Part shown: positions 51,934-59,589 of the stretch, in pieces | How positions within the stretch are numbered: the stretch's first letter is position 1 | Layout: each line of letters starts with the position of its first letter | Assembly (NCBI GenBank): GCA_038216655.1 | Contig: JBBQPZ010000005.1 | Location: forward strand, 62,001-126,000 | Direction of reading: 5' to 3' | Source: JAFDWR01 sp038216655 | GTDB lineage: Bacteria > Armatimonadota > Fimbriimonadia > Fimbriimonadales > Fimbriimonadaceae | DNA length: 64,000 nucleotides | Made by a program: the position numbers and the translations under genes | The notes under the pieces: model-generated | What the model saw: only the letters and a program-made list of their open reading frames with translations | Databases searched by the model: none | What the model was told of the DNA's origin: nothing

Positions 51934-51957
51934 AGTAGCGCAGGTTTTCCAACCTGC
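51934..51957. repeat. Short hairpin repeat, copy 3 of 3
   Basis: It is identical in its 24 bases to the copy at 50583-50606 (AGTAGCGCAGGTTTTCC then AACCTGC) and lies 5 nt beyond the capsid stop codon. The stem may stabilise or end the capsid mRNA. Confidence 0.65.
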
Positions 51958-52051
51958 GAACTGCCTAGTCGGCCGAAAAATCGCAGATGCGCGCAGGATT
52001 TCCCATTGAACCGGGGGTTCCCTGTCGGTCGCTTATCCCTTGGAGGAAATT

Positions 52052-52315
52052 ATGAATGGACTTGATTTGGCGGCACTCGCCACTACTCTCGGAATCGGAG
52101 GCGCGGTTGGCGCCGTCGCGGCCTTGGTCGTCGCCGGACGGAACGTCTTCGAAGCGTTCGATCGCTTCAAGGCCTCGTTCCATGCGGCGCTCGACGGAAA
52201 GTCGGATGCGTCCTCGGTCGCACTTCGCAACTCGTTCTCCGAACTGGAGGCGGACATCGGCTCGCTGAACGGCGCGTTCAGCAAGGTTGGACGCGCCTTC
52301 CGGCGGACGAAATGA
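52052..52315 (+). CDS. Small membrane-associated protein of the capsid cassette
   Basis: An 87-residue protein: an N-terminal transmembrane helix (LAALATTLGIGGAVGAVAALVVAG) and a polar helical part (VALRNSFSELEADIGSLNGAF). GGAGGAAATT precedes the ATG. Its end overlaps the next gene by 4 nt. The pair could be holin-like or anchor the shell to the membrane; neither is shown. Confidence 0.6.
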   Translation: MNGLDLAALATTLGIGGAVGAVAALVVAGRNVFEAFDRFKASFHAALDGKSDASSVALRNSFSELEADIGSLNGAFSKVGRAFRRTK

Positions 52316-52557
52316 CGTTCTGGGCCCAGTTCTTTGCGCTCTTCGGCGCCTTCCTGGGCTCCATGTTTGCGCTGGTGCGGTTCGCCTTAACGGCGAGCCG
52401 CGCCAACGCGGACCGCTTCGTAACCTTCCTCGAAGGCGCGTTGCGCCGACAGGAGGATCTGAACGGACAGTTTCAGGGAGCCGTCGAGAGCCTCAGCGAC
52501 AACGTCCGCGAGAACTCCGCCGCGCTCGCGCGGATGGCGGAGCGGCTTGGCTTGTGA
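52312..52557 (+). CDS. Second small membrane-associated protein of the cassette
   Basis: An 81-residue protein with one N-terminal transmembrane helix (FFALFGAFLGSMFALVRFALT) and a long amphipathic helix (FLEGALRRQEDLNGQFQGAVESLSDNVRENSAALARMAERL) of coiled-coil character. Its ATG lies in the ATGA overlap with the preceding stop, so translation is coupled and the two probably act together. Confidence 0.6.
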   Translation: MTFWAQFFALFGAFLGSMFALVRFALTASRANADRFVTFLEGALRRQEDLNGQFQGAVESLSDNVRENSAALARMAERLGL

Positions 52558-52645
52558 GTTCTGTGTCTTCCGAAGACGCGGGTAGCGCACATGAGCCACG
52601 TGACCGGCAAAGAACACTTGCTCATTTCAAAGCGGTGCAGGCTAC

Positions 52646-52688
52646 GGTCGGGTTCCTCGTGTTCGCTACACGCTCCCTCGGAATGACA
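52646..52688. repeat. Dispersed GGTCGGGTTCCTCG repeat
   Basis: A 43-bp segment starting GGTCGGGTTCCTCG and ending CCCTCGGAATGACA, nearly the same as 48171-48212, with diverged relatives at 25790-25912 and 63829-63915. It lies in the 196-bp gap between the small membrane proteins and the connector genes. AACACCCAACACCCAATG follows at about 52722. Confidence 0.6.
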
Positions 52689-52753
52689 CCTCTAACCAAT
52701 AACCCAACACTCCGGTTAAGCAACACCCAACACCCAATGCCTCCCAAAACCCC

Positions 52754-53167
52754 ATGTCTATCATCATCACAAGAACTCGAGTCAAGGAGAAGTGCGGCAT
52801 TGCCGACACTTCGCTTGACACCACCATCGACAACCTGATTGCCGAGCTTGGCCCCGCGATCGAGTATTCGCTACGTCCTGAGTTCATTGCCGACACCGGC
52901 AATACTGGACTTCAGGCGACCCTGAATCTTGGCGCGACCGAGATCGTTTGCAGCGAACTCCTCGCCCAGATTCTGAGGCCTGCTGGCGCGGCCGAGTCGA
53001 TCTCCATCGCGGGGCTTTCGCTGGGGCCGATCAAGGATGCGGAGGACCGCGACGGGCTACGTGCTCAGGGTTTGGCCCGACTTGCGCCCTATCTAAAGGC
53101 CGATCCTTCTGCGAGCAGTCGCACCTCGGTCAGAGCCGCCGGTCGCCCGGACGAGGCGAGCGTATGA
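52754..53167 (+). CDS. Phage head-tail connector-like protein
   Basis: A 137-residue mostly helical protein (DTTIDNLIAELGPAIEYSLRPEF, LNLGATEIVCSELLAQIL and DGLRAQGLARLAPYL). This pattern is that of gp6-like or Mu gp36-like head completion proteins, which ring the portal vertex. It follows the capsid gene in the order normal for phage head modules. Its stop overlaps the next start (ATGA). Confidence 0.55.
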   Translation: MSIIITRTRVKEKCGIADTSLDTTIDNLIAELGPAIEYSLRPEFIADTGNTGLQATLNLGATEIVCSELLAQILRPAGAAESISIAGLSLGPIKDAEDRDGLRAQGLARLAPYLKADPSASSRTSVRAAGRPDEASV

Positions 53168-53466
53168 GCCCGATTCAAAGACGCTTTCGAAACGTGATCA
53201 ACCGAATCGGCGAGGCTTTCACGGTAGGCGGCAACGCTCGGCTGGGGATCTTCTCGATCATCTCTCCCCCGGTTGCTGAGCAGTACATTCAGGTTACGAC
53301 CCTGGCAAGTTTGGGCCGTCCGATGCGCGCGGTGTATGTGCCCTTTGACGACGTGACGGCGACCGGGAACTCAGTGAGTTATTCCGGGCTCACGCTCACG
53401 GTCGAGCAAGCCCTCGACCTTCGGCATTGTGGAGAAGCGGTGGCACGGCTGCTGATCCTCGCTTAG
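53164..53466 (+). CDS. Probable head completion protein
   Basis: A 100-residue protein starting at ATG 53164 within the preceding stop. It has an N-terminal helix (QRRFRNVINRIGEAF) and then beta-strands (ARLGIFSIISPPVAEQYI, MRAVYVPFDDVTATGNSVSYSGLTLTV) like small head-tail joining or head closure proteins. A family cannot be assigned firmly. No tail, portal or terminase gene follows: the cassette ends here. Confidence 0.5.
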   Translation: MSPIQRRFRNVINRIGEAFTVGGNARLGIFSIISPPVAEQYIQVTTLASLGRPMRAVYVPFDDVTATGNSVSYSGLTLTVEQALDLRHCGEAVARLLILA

Positions 53467-53522
53467 TCAAAGCCGTCGGCCAATCTAGGGACGATGGCGT
53501 GAAAGAACGTGAAAATTCGCGA

Positions 53523-53556
53523 TGACCTGGAGAGATAGCCTTTACAATCCAGGTCA
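53523..53556 (+). promoter_or_regulatory. Promoter with perfect inverted repeat
   Basis: TGACCTGGA (53523-53531) and TCCAGGTCA (53548-53556) form a perfect 9-bp inverted repeat with a 16-nt spacer; TACAAT (53543-53548) is a good -10 touching the right arm. A single GACCTGGA also lies at 34012-34020 between the SARP-like regulator and lipoprotein member 1. Confidence 0.55.
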
Positions 53557-53574
53557 ACTCTGGACCAAGCGCTT

Positions 53575-54894
53575 ATGAAAACGACCCTCCTCACTCAACC
53601 CTCCCGGGTCGCCCTCGCCCTATACGCCATCGGCGGACTCATGGGAGGCGCCTGTGGACCGCCCCCTACCGGATTGGGCCGGACGGCCGTTGGCATGGTC
53701 ACCGAGGAAGGTCCGGGAAAGAACGCTACCGACGGCAGCATCGTACTCGACTTCGCTCCAGGGGAGGCGGGAGCCCCTGCACCCGGCACATTCAAACCGG
53801 GGATGCGTCTCACTTACAATGTTGTTTCCGCGAGTGTCGCGGGTATCGGCTCGGATTGGACTCCAGACGAGAACGGGGCGTGGGTAAATCCCAAAACCGG
53901 CGAGCGATTCGATCGAAGTAAGAAGGAGATGTCGGGTAGTTCGCATACGCTCGAGGAATACAACGTCATCGCTTTAGATGAGAAGCGATGCATTCTCATG
54001 AAGGACAATTTTCTCGTCAATCCGACGTTTGCCGCTCCGACGGCATCCGGAAGGGAGTTCAAAGTAGGCACCCCCGGATTCGCGACCGATATCTGGGCCA
54101 ACCCGGAATCCCTCAAGCGATTGCCTAATATCGTGGGGAAGGATCGAAAGATTGTCCGTGGAAAGTGGCGGATGGGCCAAAAGATGACCGACGCGGTGAT
54201 GCTTTCCGAGGCTTGGCCCAGCAGCAAGGACCTCTATGCGTACGATCTCGCTACCGGACTGATGATCGAGTACAGCATCTCCGGAACAGGCCATCCGACG
54301 GCGCTCGCCCCCGACGAGAGCCAGAGCACCGGGAACACGATTATGGTTTCGGGTTGGATCGTGGGCGCCCGCGCGGTGAGTGTGCCATGGGCGACCGAGG
54401 CCGACCCCGACTGGACCAAGAGTTTGCACAGCATCACTTTCTCCGGACAATCCCTGTTTTCCGCGCAGAGCAACGGAGCGGGCGCAACCCCTCAAAATAT
54501 CACGGTCAAGTTCACCGTGAAGGATCGGGAGAACGGATGGACGAGCCTCGTTCGCACCGATACCGTGACGGACGCTCAAGGCCAAAGCAAATCCGCCGAC
54601 GCTCCGATGGTTACGTCTCCCTGGAGCATCGATCCGCTATGGATCGCTCCGGGCGCCCTGGCCCGGCTCAAGTCGGGGCAGATCATCGACACTGACGGGC
54701 TCACGAAGGTCTCCGTTCGAGTCGGCCAGATCATGCCGGGACCTAAAGGCCAAATGCTCGACCTGATTTATGGGAACGCGGCGATGGAAACGCACTGCGG
54801 GTACGATCTAACGACGGGGATGTTGGTGGGCTTGCAGAGTTACAACTCTGGCACGTTCACGCGGATGAACCTCAAGATTCAAAGCACCGACTAG
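53575..54894 (+). CDS. Lipoprotein of the three-member family (member 3)
   Basis: A 439-residue lipoprotein (signal with LMGGACGPPPTGLGR; lipobox Cys at 27). Shared family motifs: FKPGMRLTYNVV, GIGSDWTPDENGAWVNPKTG, EEYNVIALDEKRCILM, DIWANPESLKRLP, YDLATGLMIEYS, SVPWATEADPDWTKSLHSITFSG, IDPLWIAPGALARLKSGQIIDTDGLTKV and YDLTTGMLVGL. It lies about 17 kb from the other two members, between the capsid cassette and rseP. Function unknown. Confidence 0.8.
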   Translation: MKTTLLTQPSRVALALYAIGGLMGGACGPPPTGLGRTAVGMVTEEGPGKNATDGSIVLDFAPGEAGAPAPGTFKPGMRLTYNVVSASVAGIGSDWTPDENGAWVNPKTGERFDRSKKEMSGSSHTLEEYNVIALDEKRCILMKDNFLVNPTFAAPTASGREFKVGTPGFATDIWANPESLKRLPNIVGKDRKIVRGKWRMGQKMTDAVMLSEAWPSSKDLYAYDLATGLMIEYSISGTGHPTALAPDESQSTGNTIMVSGWIVGARAVSVPWATEADPDWTKSLHSITFSGQSLFSAQSNGAGATPQNITVKFTVKDRENGWTSLVRTDTVTDAQGQSKSADAPMVTSPWSIDPLWIAPGALARLKSGQIIDTDGLTKVSVRVGQIMPGPKGQMLDLIYGNAAMETHCGYDLTTGMLVGLQSYNSGTFTRMNLKIQSTD

Positions 54895-54899
54895 GCACC

Positions 54900-56156
54900 C
54901 TACTTCGAAGAAGGCGAAGGACTTGCCGCGGCGCTCGAGCTCGGTGTGACCGCGGATGGTTTTTCGGGCAGGGCGTACCGCTGGAAATCAACGAATAGCA
55001 CGGAAAGGATCAGCATCGCCACGAGGGTGAAGCCGATGTTCTGCACGGCTACTTGCACGCGCATGCTGAGTCGGCGACCGCCCCGCAGCATCTCCGCCAA
55101 GGCGACCATCATCTGTCCGCCGTCGAGCGGCGGGATCGGCAGCAGGTTCATGATGCCGACTGAGATGCTGAGGAGAGCCGCGACACCAAGGAGGTAGTCA
55201 ATCCCTTGCTCGGTACTCCGAGCGACCACGTCAACCATCGTGGCAGGTCCACCGACGTTGTCCTTAAAGGTGCTCGGATGCACGAACATGGAGTAGACGC
55301 CAGTCACCGCCTTGACCGGGTAGGAAATCGATTCCGTCCAGGCCTCCGCAAGAGAGAGATGTTCGCGCTTCCATGAAAAACCCGCCCCGATCTTTCCCTG
55401 GTCGGCATGTTCGCTCGTCGGCTGGAAATCTTCGCCCAAGACGGGCGCATCCTTTATTAGCTTGGGCGTGACTTTGAATTCAAGAAGCTTTCCACCTCGG
55501 TCAAGGGAAAACGTGAGTTGCTTACCGGGGCTCTTTGAGACAACCTGAATCATCTCGTAATAACGACCGATCGGTTTTCCGTCGATTGCCTTGATAACAT
55601 CATTCTTCTGCAGGCCAGCCTGAGCAGCGGGCATGTCCGTGGTCAAGTAGCCGATCACGGCTCGCTTGTCCGGTGAGTCCTTGCCCCAGATGCTGTAGAC
55701 GGGCACCAAGATCGCCAGTCCAGCCACGACGCTAAACAGAGGCCCGGCAAGCAGAACGAGGAACCGCTTCCAGGGAGCCTTGGAATAGAACCCACCGGGG
55801 ATGTGGATCTCCGACCCGTCGTCTTCCGGCATCATCCCCTTGATCCGAACGAAGCCACCAACGGGGAAGGCGCGGAAGGTGAACTCGGTGGTCTCGGTTG
55901 TACGGAAGGTTGGCTTGCTCTCCTCCATTTCCACCGGGACCGAGTCGTTGGGCATCGCGCTCGCGATGGGATAAGTCTTCCGACGCCAGACCTTGACAAG
56001 CTTGCCCATCCCGATCGCAAATTCCTCGATCCCCATTCCGAACATGCGGGCGAACAGGTAATGACCGTACTCGTGGGCGGCCACCAGCACGGTCATCATC
56101 ACGATGAACACGGCGGCGACTTCGAGGTACCAGGGGATGTGCTGAAGAAATTGCAT
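54900..56156 (-). CDS. rseP: RseP-type site-2 metalloprotease
   Basis: A 418-residue intramembrane zinc protease. HEYGH at residues 28-32 in the first helix binds zinc; a PDZ domain follows (TTDMPAAQAGLQKNDVIKAIDGKPIG); the LDGGQ motif with the third zinc ligand is near the C-terminus (NLLPIPPLDGGQMM). RseP cleaves anti-sigma factors and remnant signal peptides. It starts 2 nt after the dxr stop, and dxr-rseP adjacency is common in bacteria. Confidence 0.95.
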   Translation of the reverse strand: MQFLQHIPWYLEVAAVFIVMMTVLVAAHEYGHYLFARMFGMGIEEFAIGMGKLVKVWRRKTYPIASAMPNDSVPVEMEESKPTFRTTETTEFTFRAFPVGGFVRIKGMMPEDDGSEIHIPGGFYSKAPWKRFLVLLAGPLFSVVAGLAILVPVYSIWGKDSPDKRAVIGYLTTDMPAAQAGLQKNDVIKAIDGKPIGRYYEMIQVVSKSPGKQLTFSLDRGGKLLEFKVTPKLIKDAPVLGEDFQPTSEHADQGKIGAGFSWKREHLSLAEAWTESISYPVKAVTGVYSMFVHPSTFKDNVGGPATMVDVVARSTEQGIDYLLGVAALLSISVGIMNLLPIPPLDGGQMMVALAEMLRGGRRLSMRVQVAVQNIGFTLVAMLILSVLFVDFQRYALPEKPSAVTPSSSAAASPSPSSK

Positions 56157-56158
56157 TA

Positions 56159-57280
56159 TTAGCTGGAGTGGTGGGGGATCCCCATCAGATTACGCGCAAA
56201 CTGCCGAGACTCGCTATCGACGGCGATTACATTCTCTAACGTCGGTTCGACGCGAGGCATTTCGAGCATGGTTTGTTCGACAACTTCCGCGATCTGTAAG
56301 AAACCAACGCTTCCGCGGAGAAAAGCGTTCGCCGCCTCTTCGTTGGCGGCATTGAAAGCGCACGTCGCGGTACCCCCCAGGCGCACCGCGTCCCGCCCAA
56401 TTCGTATCGCAGGGAAGGCCTCGTCGTCGATTGGTTCGAAGGTGAGATTCGGCGAACCAAGTGGGTCCCATGGCCTAAGGCCGCTGTCCACCCGCTCCGG
56501 ATAAAGGAGTGCGTACTGGATCGGTAGCCGCATATTCGGCCACCCCATCTGACCGAGCACGCTGCCATCCCGGAACTTCACCATCGAGTGAATGATGCTT
56601 TGGGGGTGGATGACCGTGTCCACATGGTCGACAGGGACGTCGAACAGCCACCGCGCCTCGATCACCTCAAGCGCCTTGTTCATCAGCGTCGCCGAGTCGA
56701 TCGTGATCTTGCCCCCCATGTTCCAAGTCGGGTGCTTCAGGGCTTGCTCTGCGGTGATATGTTCAAGTTCATGGCGTTTTTTACCACGAAACGGACCGCC
56801 GCTCGCGGTGAGGATGAGGCGGTCTACCGCTCCGCCGCCTTGCAGGCACTGGAAGATCGCGCTGTGCTCGCTGTCGATGGGAGTGAGGGAAACGCCGTGC
56901 TTGCGCACCAGCGGCATGACAATCTCCCCCGCGGCGACAAGCACTTCCTTGCTTGCAAGCGCGATCGCCTTGCCAGCTTCGATCGCCCGGATCGTCGGGA
57001 TCAGGCCGATCACACCTGCGACACTTATGACAACGATATCAACATCTTTTCTGATTGCAAGTTCTACAATTGCATCCATTCCGAACGGCGTGCCGGGCGT
57101 GCCTTGCTGGTAGAGAGCGATCTCCTTGACCCCGAACTTCTGGGCCTGCTCACGCAGCAATGTCTCATTGCTGCGGGCGGCGAGACCGACGACCTGCAAT
57201 CGGTCAGGATGCTGCGCGATGACGTCCAGCGTTTGGCGGCCGATACTGCCGGTCGAGCCCAGGATGGCCACGCGCTTCAT
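56159..57280 (-). CDS. dxr: 1-deoxy-D-xylulose-5-phosphate reductoisomerase
   Basis: A 373-residue NADPH enzyme of the non-mevalonate isoprenoid pathway, making MEP. Present are the NADPH loop AILGSTGSIGRQTLDVI, ALASKEVLVAAGE, PIDSEHSAIFQCLQ, LTASGGPFRG, TWNMGGKITIDSATLMNKALEVIEA and VIHPQSIIHSMV. Length is slightly short of the usual 390-400. The promoter is leaderless: TAGAAT lies 6 nt before the ATG, with TTAACC 17 bp further upstream as a possible -35. Confidence 0.97.
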   Translation of the reverse strand: MKRVAILGSTGSIGRQTLDVIAQHPDRLQVVGLAARSNETLLREQAQKFGVKEIALYQQGTPGTPFGMDAIVELAIRKDVDIVVISVAGVIGLIPTIRAIEAGKAIALASKEVLVAAGEIVMPLVRKHGVSLTPIDSEHSAIFQCLQGGGAVDRLILTASGGPFRGKKRHELEHITAEQALKHPTWNMGGKITIDSATLMNKALEVIEARWLFDVPVDHVDTVIHPQSIIHSMVKFRDGSVLGQMGWPNMRLPIQYALLYPERVDSGLRPWDPLGSPNLTFEPIDDEAFPAIRIGRDAVRLGGTATCAFNAANEEAANAFLRGSVGFLQIAEVVEQTMLEMPRVEPTLENVIAVDSESRQFARNLMGIPHHSS

Positions 57281-57398
57281 CCGCCGATTCTACCGGCACC
57301 CGGGAAATGGTTAAGGGTTTGAAGCGAACACCCCAATCTATCCGCTTCATCGCTAACTTTTCGCCCATTACGCCCCGTCCTATAGATGCGAGTCCACC

Positions 57399-57602
57399 AT
57401 GCAGCTAAGACCTTTGATCCAAGCCGTATCTGGTGCCGTAATGGCAAGTGCCGTGACCTGCGTGTGTCTGGCCGATCGCCACAAGCCCGTGCACCCGGAG
57501 CTGCCGATTATCCCGGTCCGGGATACCTCACGTCTTCAGGTGGATTCCCCGCGCCCGACGAACCTGCAGAGTCCCGCACCGGCTAACCCGCGGATGCCAT
57601 AA
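57399..57602 (+). CDS. Small secreted peptide before lysA
   Basis: A 67-residue protein with a signal peptide (IQAVSGAVMASAVTCVCLA) and a Pro-rich mature part (HPELPIIPVRDTSRL, then PRPTNLQSPAPANPRMP). TATAGA lies 12 nt before the ATG. The stop codon TAA is shared with the CATAAT promoter box of lysA, so this gene ends inside the lysA promoter. No family known; real coding status is likely but not certain. Confidence 0.5.
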   Translation: MQLRPLIQAVSGAVMASAVTCVCLADRHKPVHPELPIIPVRDTSRLQVDSPRPTNLQSPAPANPRMP

Positions 57603-57609
57603 TGAATGG

Positions 57610-58914
57610 GTGACCGCTTCCCCCACCACGGACACCCGCTTTAGGCTGTCTGCCGATACCGCCCAGTTGCTCGCCACGCGCTATGACACCCCGCTCTACG
57701 TGGTGGACGAAGCCCATTTCCGAACGCGTATCCGCAACTATATTGACGGTGCCCGCGCCACCGACCCGCGCTCCGACGTTTCCTTCGCGACGAAGGCGAA
57801 TTCGACCCTTGCGCTGATCGCGATTGCCGCCCAAGAAGGCTGCACGATTGACGTCGCCAGCGAGGGCGAACTCCGCGCTGCGCTCGCCGCCGGCGTTTCG
57901 GCGGGTCGATGTCACCTGCACGGCAACAACAAGTCCGAGCACGAGCTGCGATTTGCGATCCACCAGGGCATCGGCCACATCGTCGTGGATCACTTCGGGG
58001 AGATTGACCTCGTCGCCGAGATTGTCGCTGCTCACTCGATCGAGAATCTGAAGATCGTCCTAAGGCTCGCTCCGGGAGTCGACCCGATCACCCACGACAA
58101 GATCTCCACCGGGCAGGCGGATACCAAGTTTGGGTTCAACATCGTCGACGGCTCGGCGGAGAAGGCCACACGCCTTTGCTTAGAGAAAGGTTTGCCCCTG
58201 ATCGGCTTCCACTGCCATGTCGGCTCGCAGCTCCTCGACCCGCATGCCCAGTGCACCGGCGGCGAGGCGATCGCGCAGTTCGCGATCGACATGAAGAAGG
58301 CACTCGGGTTCGAAACGACCTACCTCAACGTTGGAGGCGGCCTCGGGGTTCGCTATACGGACGATGACGACCCGATGCCCGCGAAGGACTACTGCCGGAT
58401 GATCATCGAGGCGGTTCGGGCCGTGCTTAAGGGCTCCGGTCTGGACCCGGTGATTGGCCAGGAGCCGGGCCGAGCGCTCGTCGCCGAGAGCGGCGTCACG
58501 CTCTACAAGGTCGGCGTGGTGAAAACCGTCCCCGCCCCGCAGCGCGGAACGCGAACCTACGTCTGCGTGGATGGCGGCCTGAGCGATAACCCCCGCCCCG
58601 CCCTTTACGGCAGCAAATACACCGTCGAGAGCCTCCGTTCAAACCAAGAAACGAAGCAGGTCACGGTCTCGGGCAAGCACTGCGAATCCGACAAGCTTTT
58701 TGAGGATATCGACCTGCCAGACGACATTCGTGCAGGTGACCTGTTGCAGGTCCTGTGCACGGGTGCGTATAACAGTTCGATGGCAAGCAATTACAATCGG
58801 TATCCTCGACCGGCGACTGCGTTGATCCGGTCGAACGGCGAGCTTGAATTGGTTCAGCGACGCGACACTTGGGACGAGATGCTGGCCCGAGAGATTTTGC
58901 CCGAAGGTTTATAA
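57610..58914 (+). CDS. lysA: Diaminopimelate decarboxylase
   Basis: A 434-residue PLP enzyme, last step of lysine synthesis (meso-diaminopimelate to lysine). The PLP lysine is K62 in SFATKANST; also HGNNKSEHELRFAI, GFHCHVGSQLLDP, YLNVGGGLGVRY, EPGRALVAESGVTLYKVG and the C-terminal VLCTGAYNSSMASNYNRYPRPA. The start is GTG with CATAAT 6 nt upstream. It is followed by an M50 protease gene 9 nt on. Confidence 0.96.
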   Translation: MTASPTTDTRFRLSADTAQLLATRYDTPLYVVDEAHFRTRIRNYIDGARATDPRSDVSFATKANSTLALIAIAAQEGCTIDVASEGELRAALAAGVSAGRCHLHGNNKSEHELRFAIHQGIGHIVVDHFGEIDLVAEIVAAHSIENLKIVLRLAPGVDPITHDKISTGQADTKFGFNIVDGSAEKATRLCLEKGLPLIGFHCHVGSQLLDPHAQCTGGEAIAQFAIDMKKALGFETTYLNVGGGLGVRYTDDDDPMPAKDYCRMIIEAVRAVLKGSGLDPVIGQEPGRALVAESGVTLYKVGVVKTVPAPQRGTRTYVCVDGGLSDNPRPALYGSKYTVESLRSNQETKQVTVSGKHCESDKLFEDIDLPDDIRAGDLLQVLCTGAYNSSMASNYNRYPRPATALIRSNGELELVQRRDTWDEMLAREILPEGL

Positions 58915-58923
58915 AGTGACTCT

Positions 58924-59589
58924 TTGAGAGATATCGACCCAAGTCAGGTGCTCGCCTCGCTGATCGTGATTTTCTTCGCGATCGGTCTGCACGAGTATTC
59001 GCACGCGAAGTTCGCCGATCTGGCGGGCGACCCGACGCCGCGCTATTACGGGCGGGTGACGCTGAACCTGTTTAAGCATTTCGACCCGCTCGGGACGATC
59101 ATGATCGTCATCACCTCGATCACCGGCTACGGCATCGGGTGGGGCAAGCCGGTCATGGTGGATCCGAGGAAGATGCGCAATCCCCGTTGGGATCACTTCA
59201 TTTCGGTCGCGGCCGGACCTCTGTCGAACATTGCGCAAGCGGTGGTGTGGGCGATCGTCTTCCGGGTGATTATTCATCCCGGCGGGAGCCTTCCCTCGAT
59301 GTTTGTCCTGTACCTGGTGACGATGGGCGTGATCATCAACCTGTCGCTCTGCTTCTTTAACCTGATCCCATTGGGTCCGCTTGATGGGCACTGGCTGGTT
59401 GGAGCGTTTCTTCCCGACGATCTGCGTGCTCGCTGGTATCTGTTCAATCGACAGGTCGGCACCATATTTCTCTTCGGGATCATCATTCTTGGTCAACTCG
59501 GAGGTGGCGGCAGCATCATCGGCAAGATCATCGGTCCCCCCGTCGGCTACATGTTTCGACTCCTGACCGGAGTTCCTATTCCCCTATGA
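58924..59589 (+). CDS. Site-2 protease family (M50) membrane protein
   Basis: A 221-residue polytopic protease without PDZ domain. HEYSH at 23-27 is the zinc motif, and NLIPLGPLDG carries the third ligand. It belongs to the short M50B group (FtsH-independent, SREBP-like) whose targets are mostly unknown. I accept a TTG start: TAAAGT lies 5 nt upstream, the only other candidate (GTG) meets a stop at once, and the family alignment begins at DPSQVLASLIVIF. Its stop overlaps the trpS start (ATGA). Confidence 0.88.
   Translation: MRDIDPSQVLASLIVIFFAIGLHEYSHAKFADLAGDPTPRYYGRVTLNLFKHFDPLGTIMIVITSITGYGIGWGKPVMVDPRKMRNPRWDHFISVAAGPLSNIAQAVVWAIVFRVIIHPGGSLPSMFVLYLVTMGVIINLSLCFFNLIPLGPLDGHWLVGAFLPDDLRARWYLFNRQVGTIFLFGIIILGQLGGGGSIIGKIIGPPVGYMFRLLTGVPIPL

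Noticed and set aside
52287..52838. Longer open frame spanning the two small membrane protein genes and the following gap
   Set aside because: It is out of frame with both supported genes, runs through the dispersed repeat, and lacks hydrophobic or motif content.
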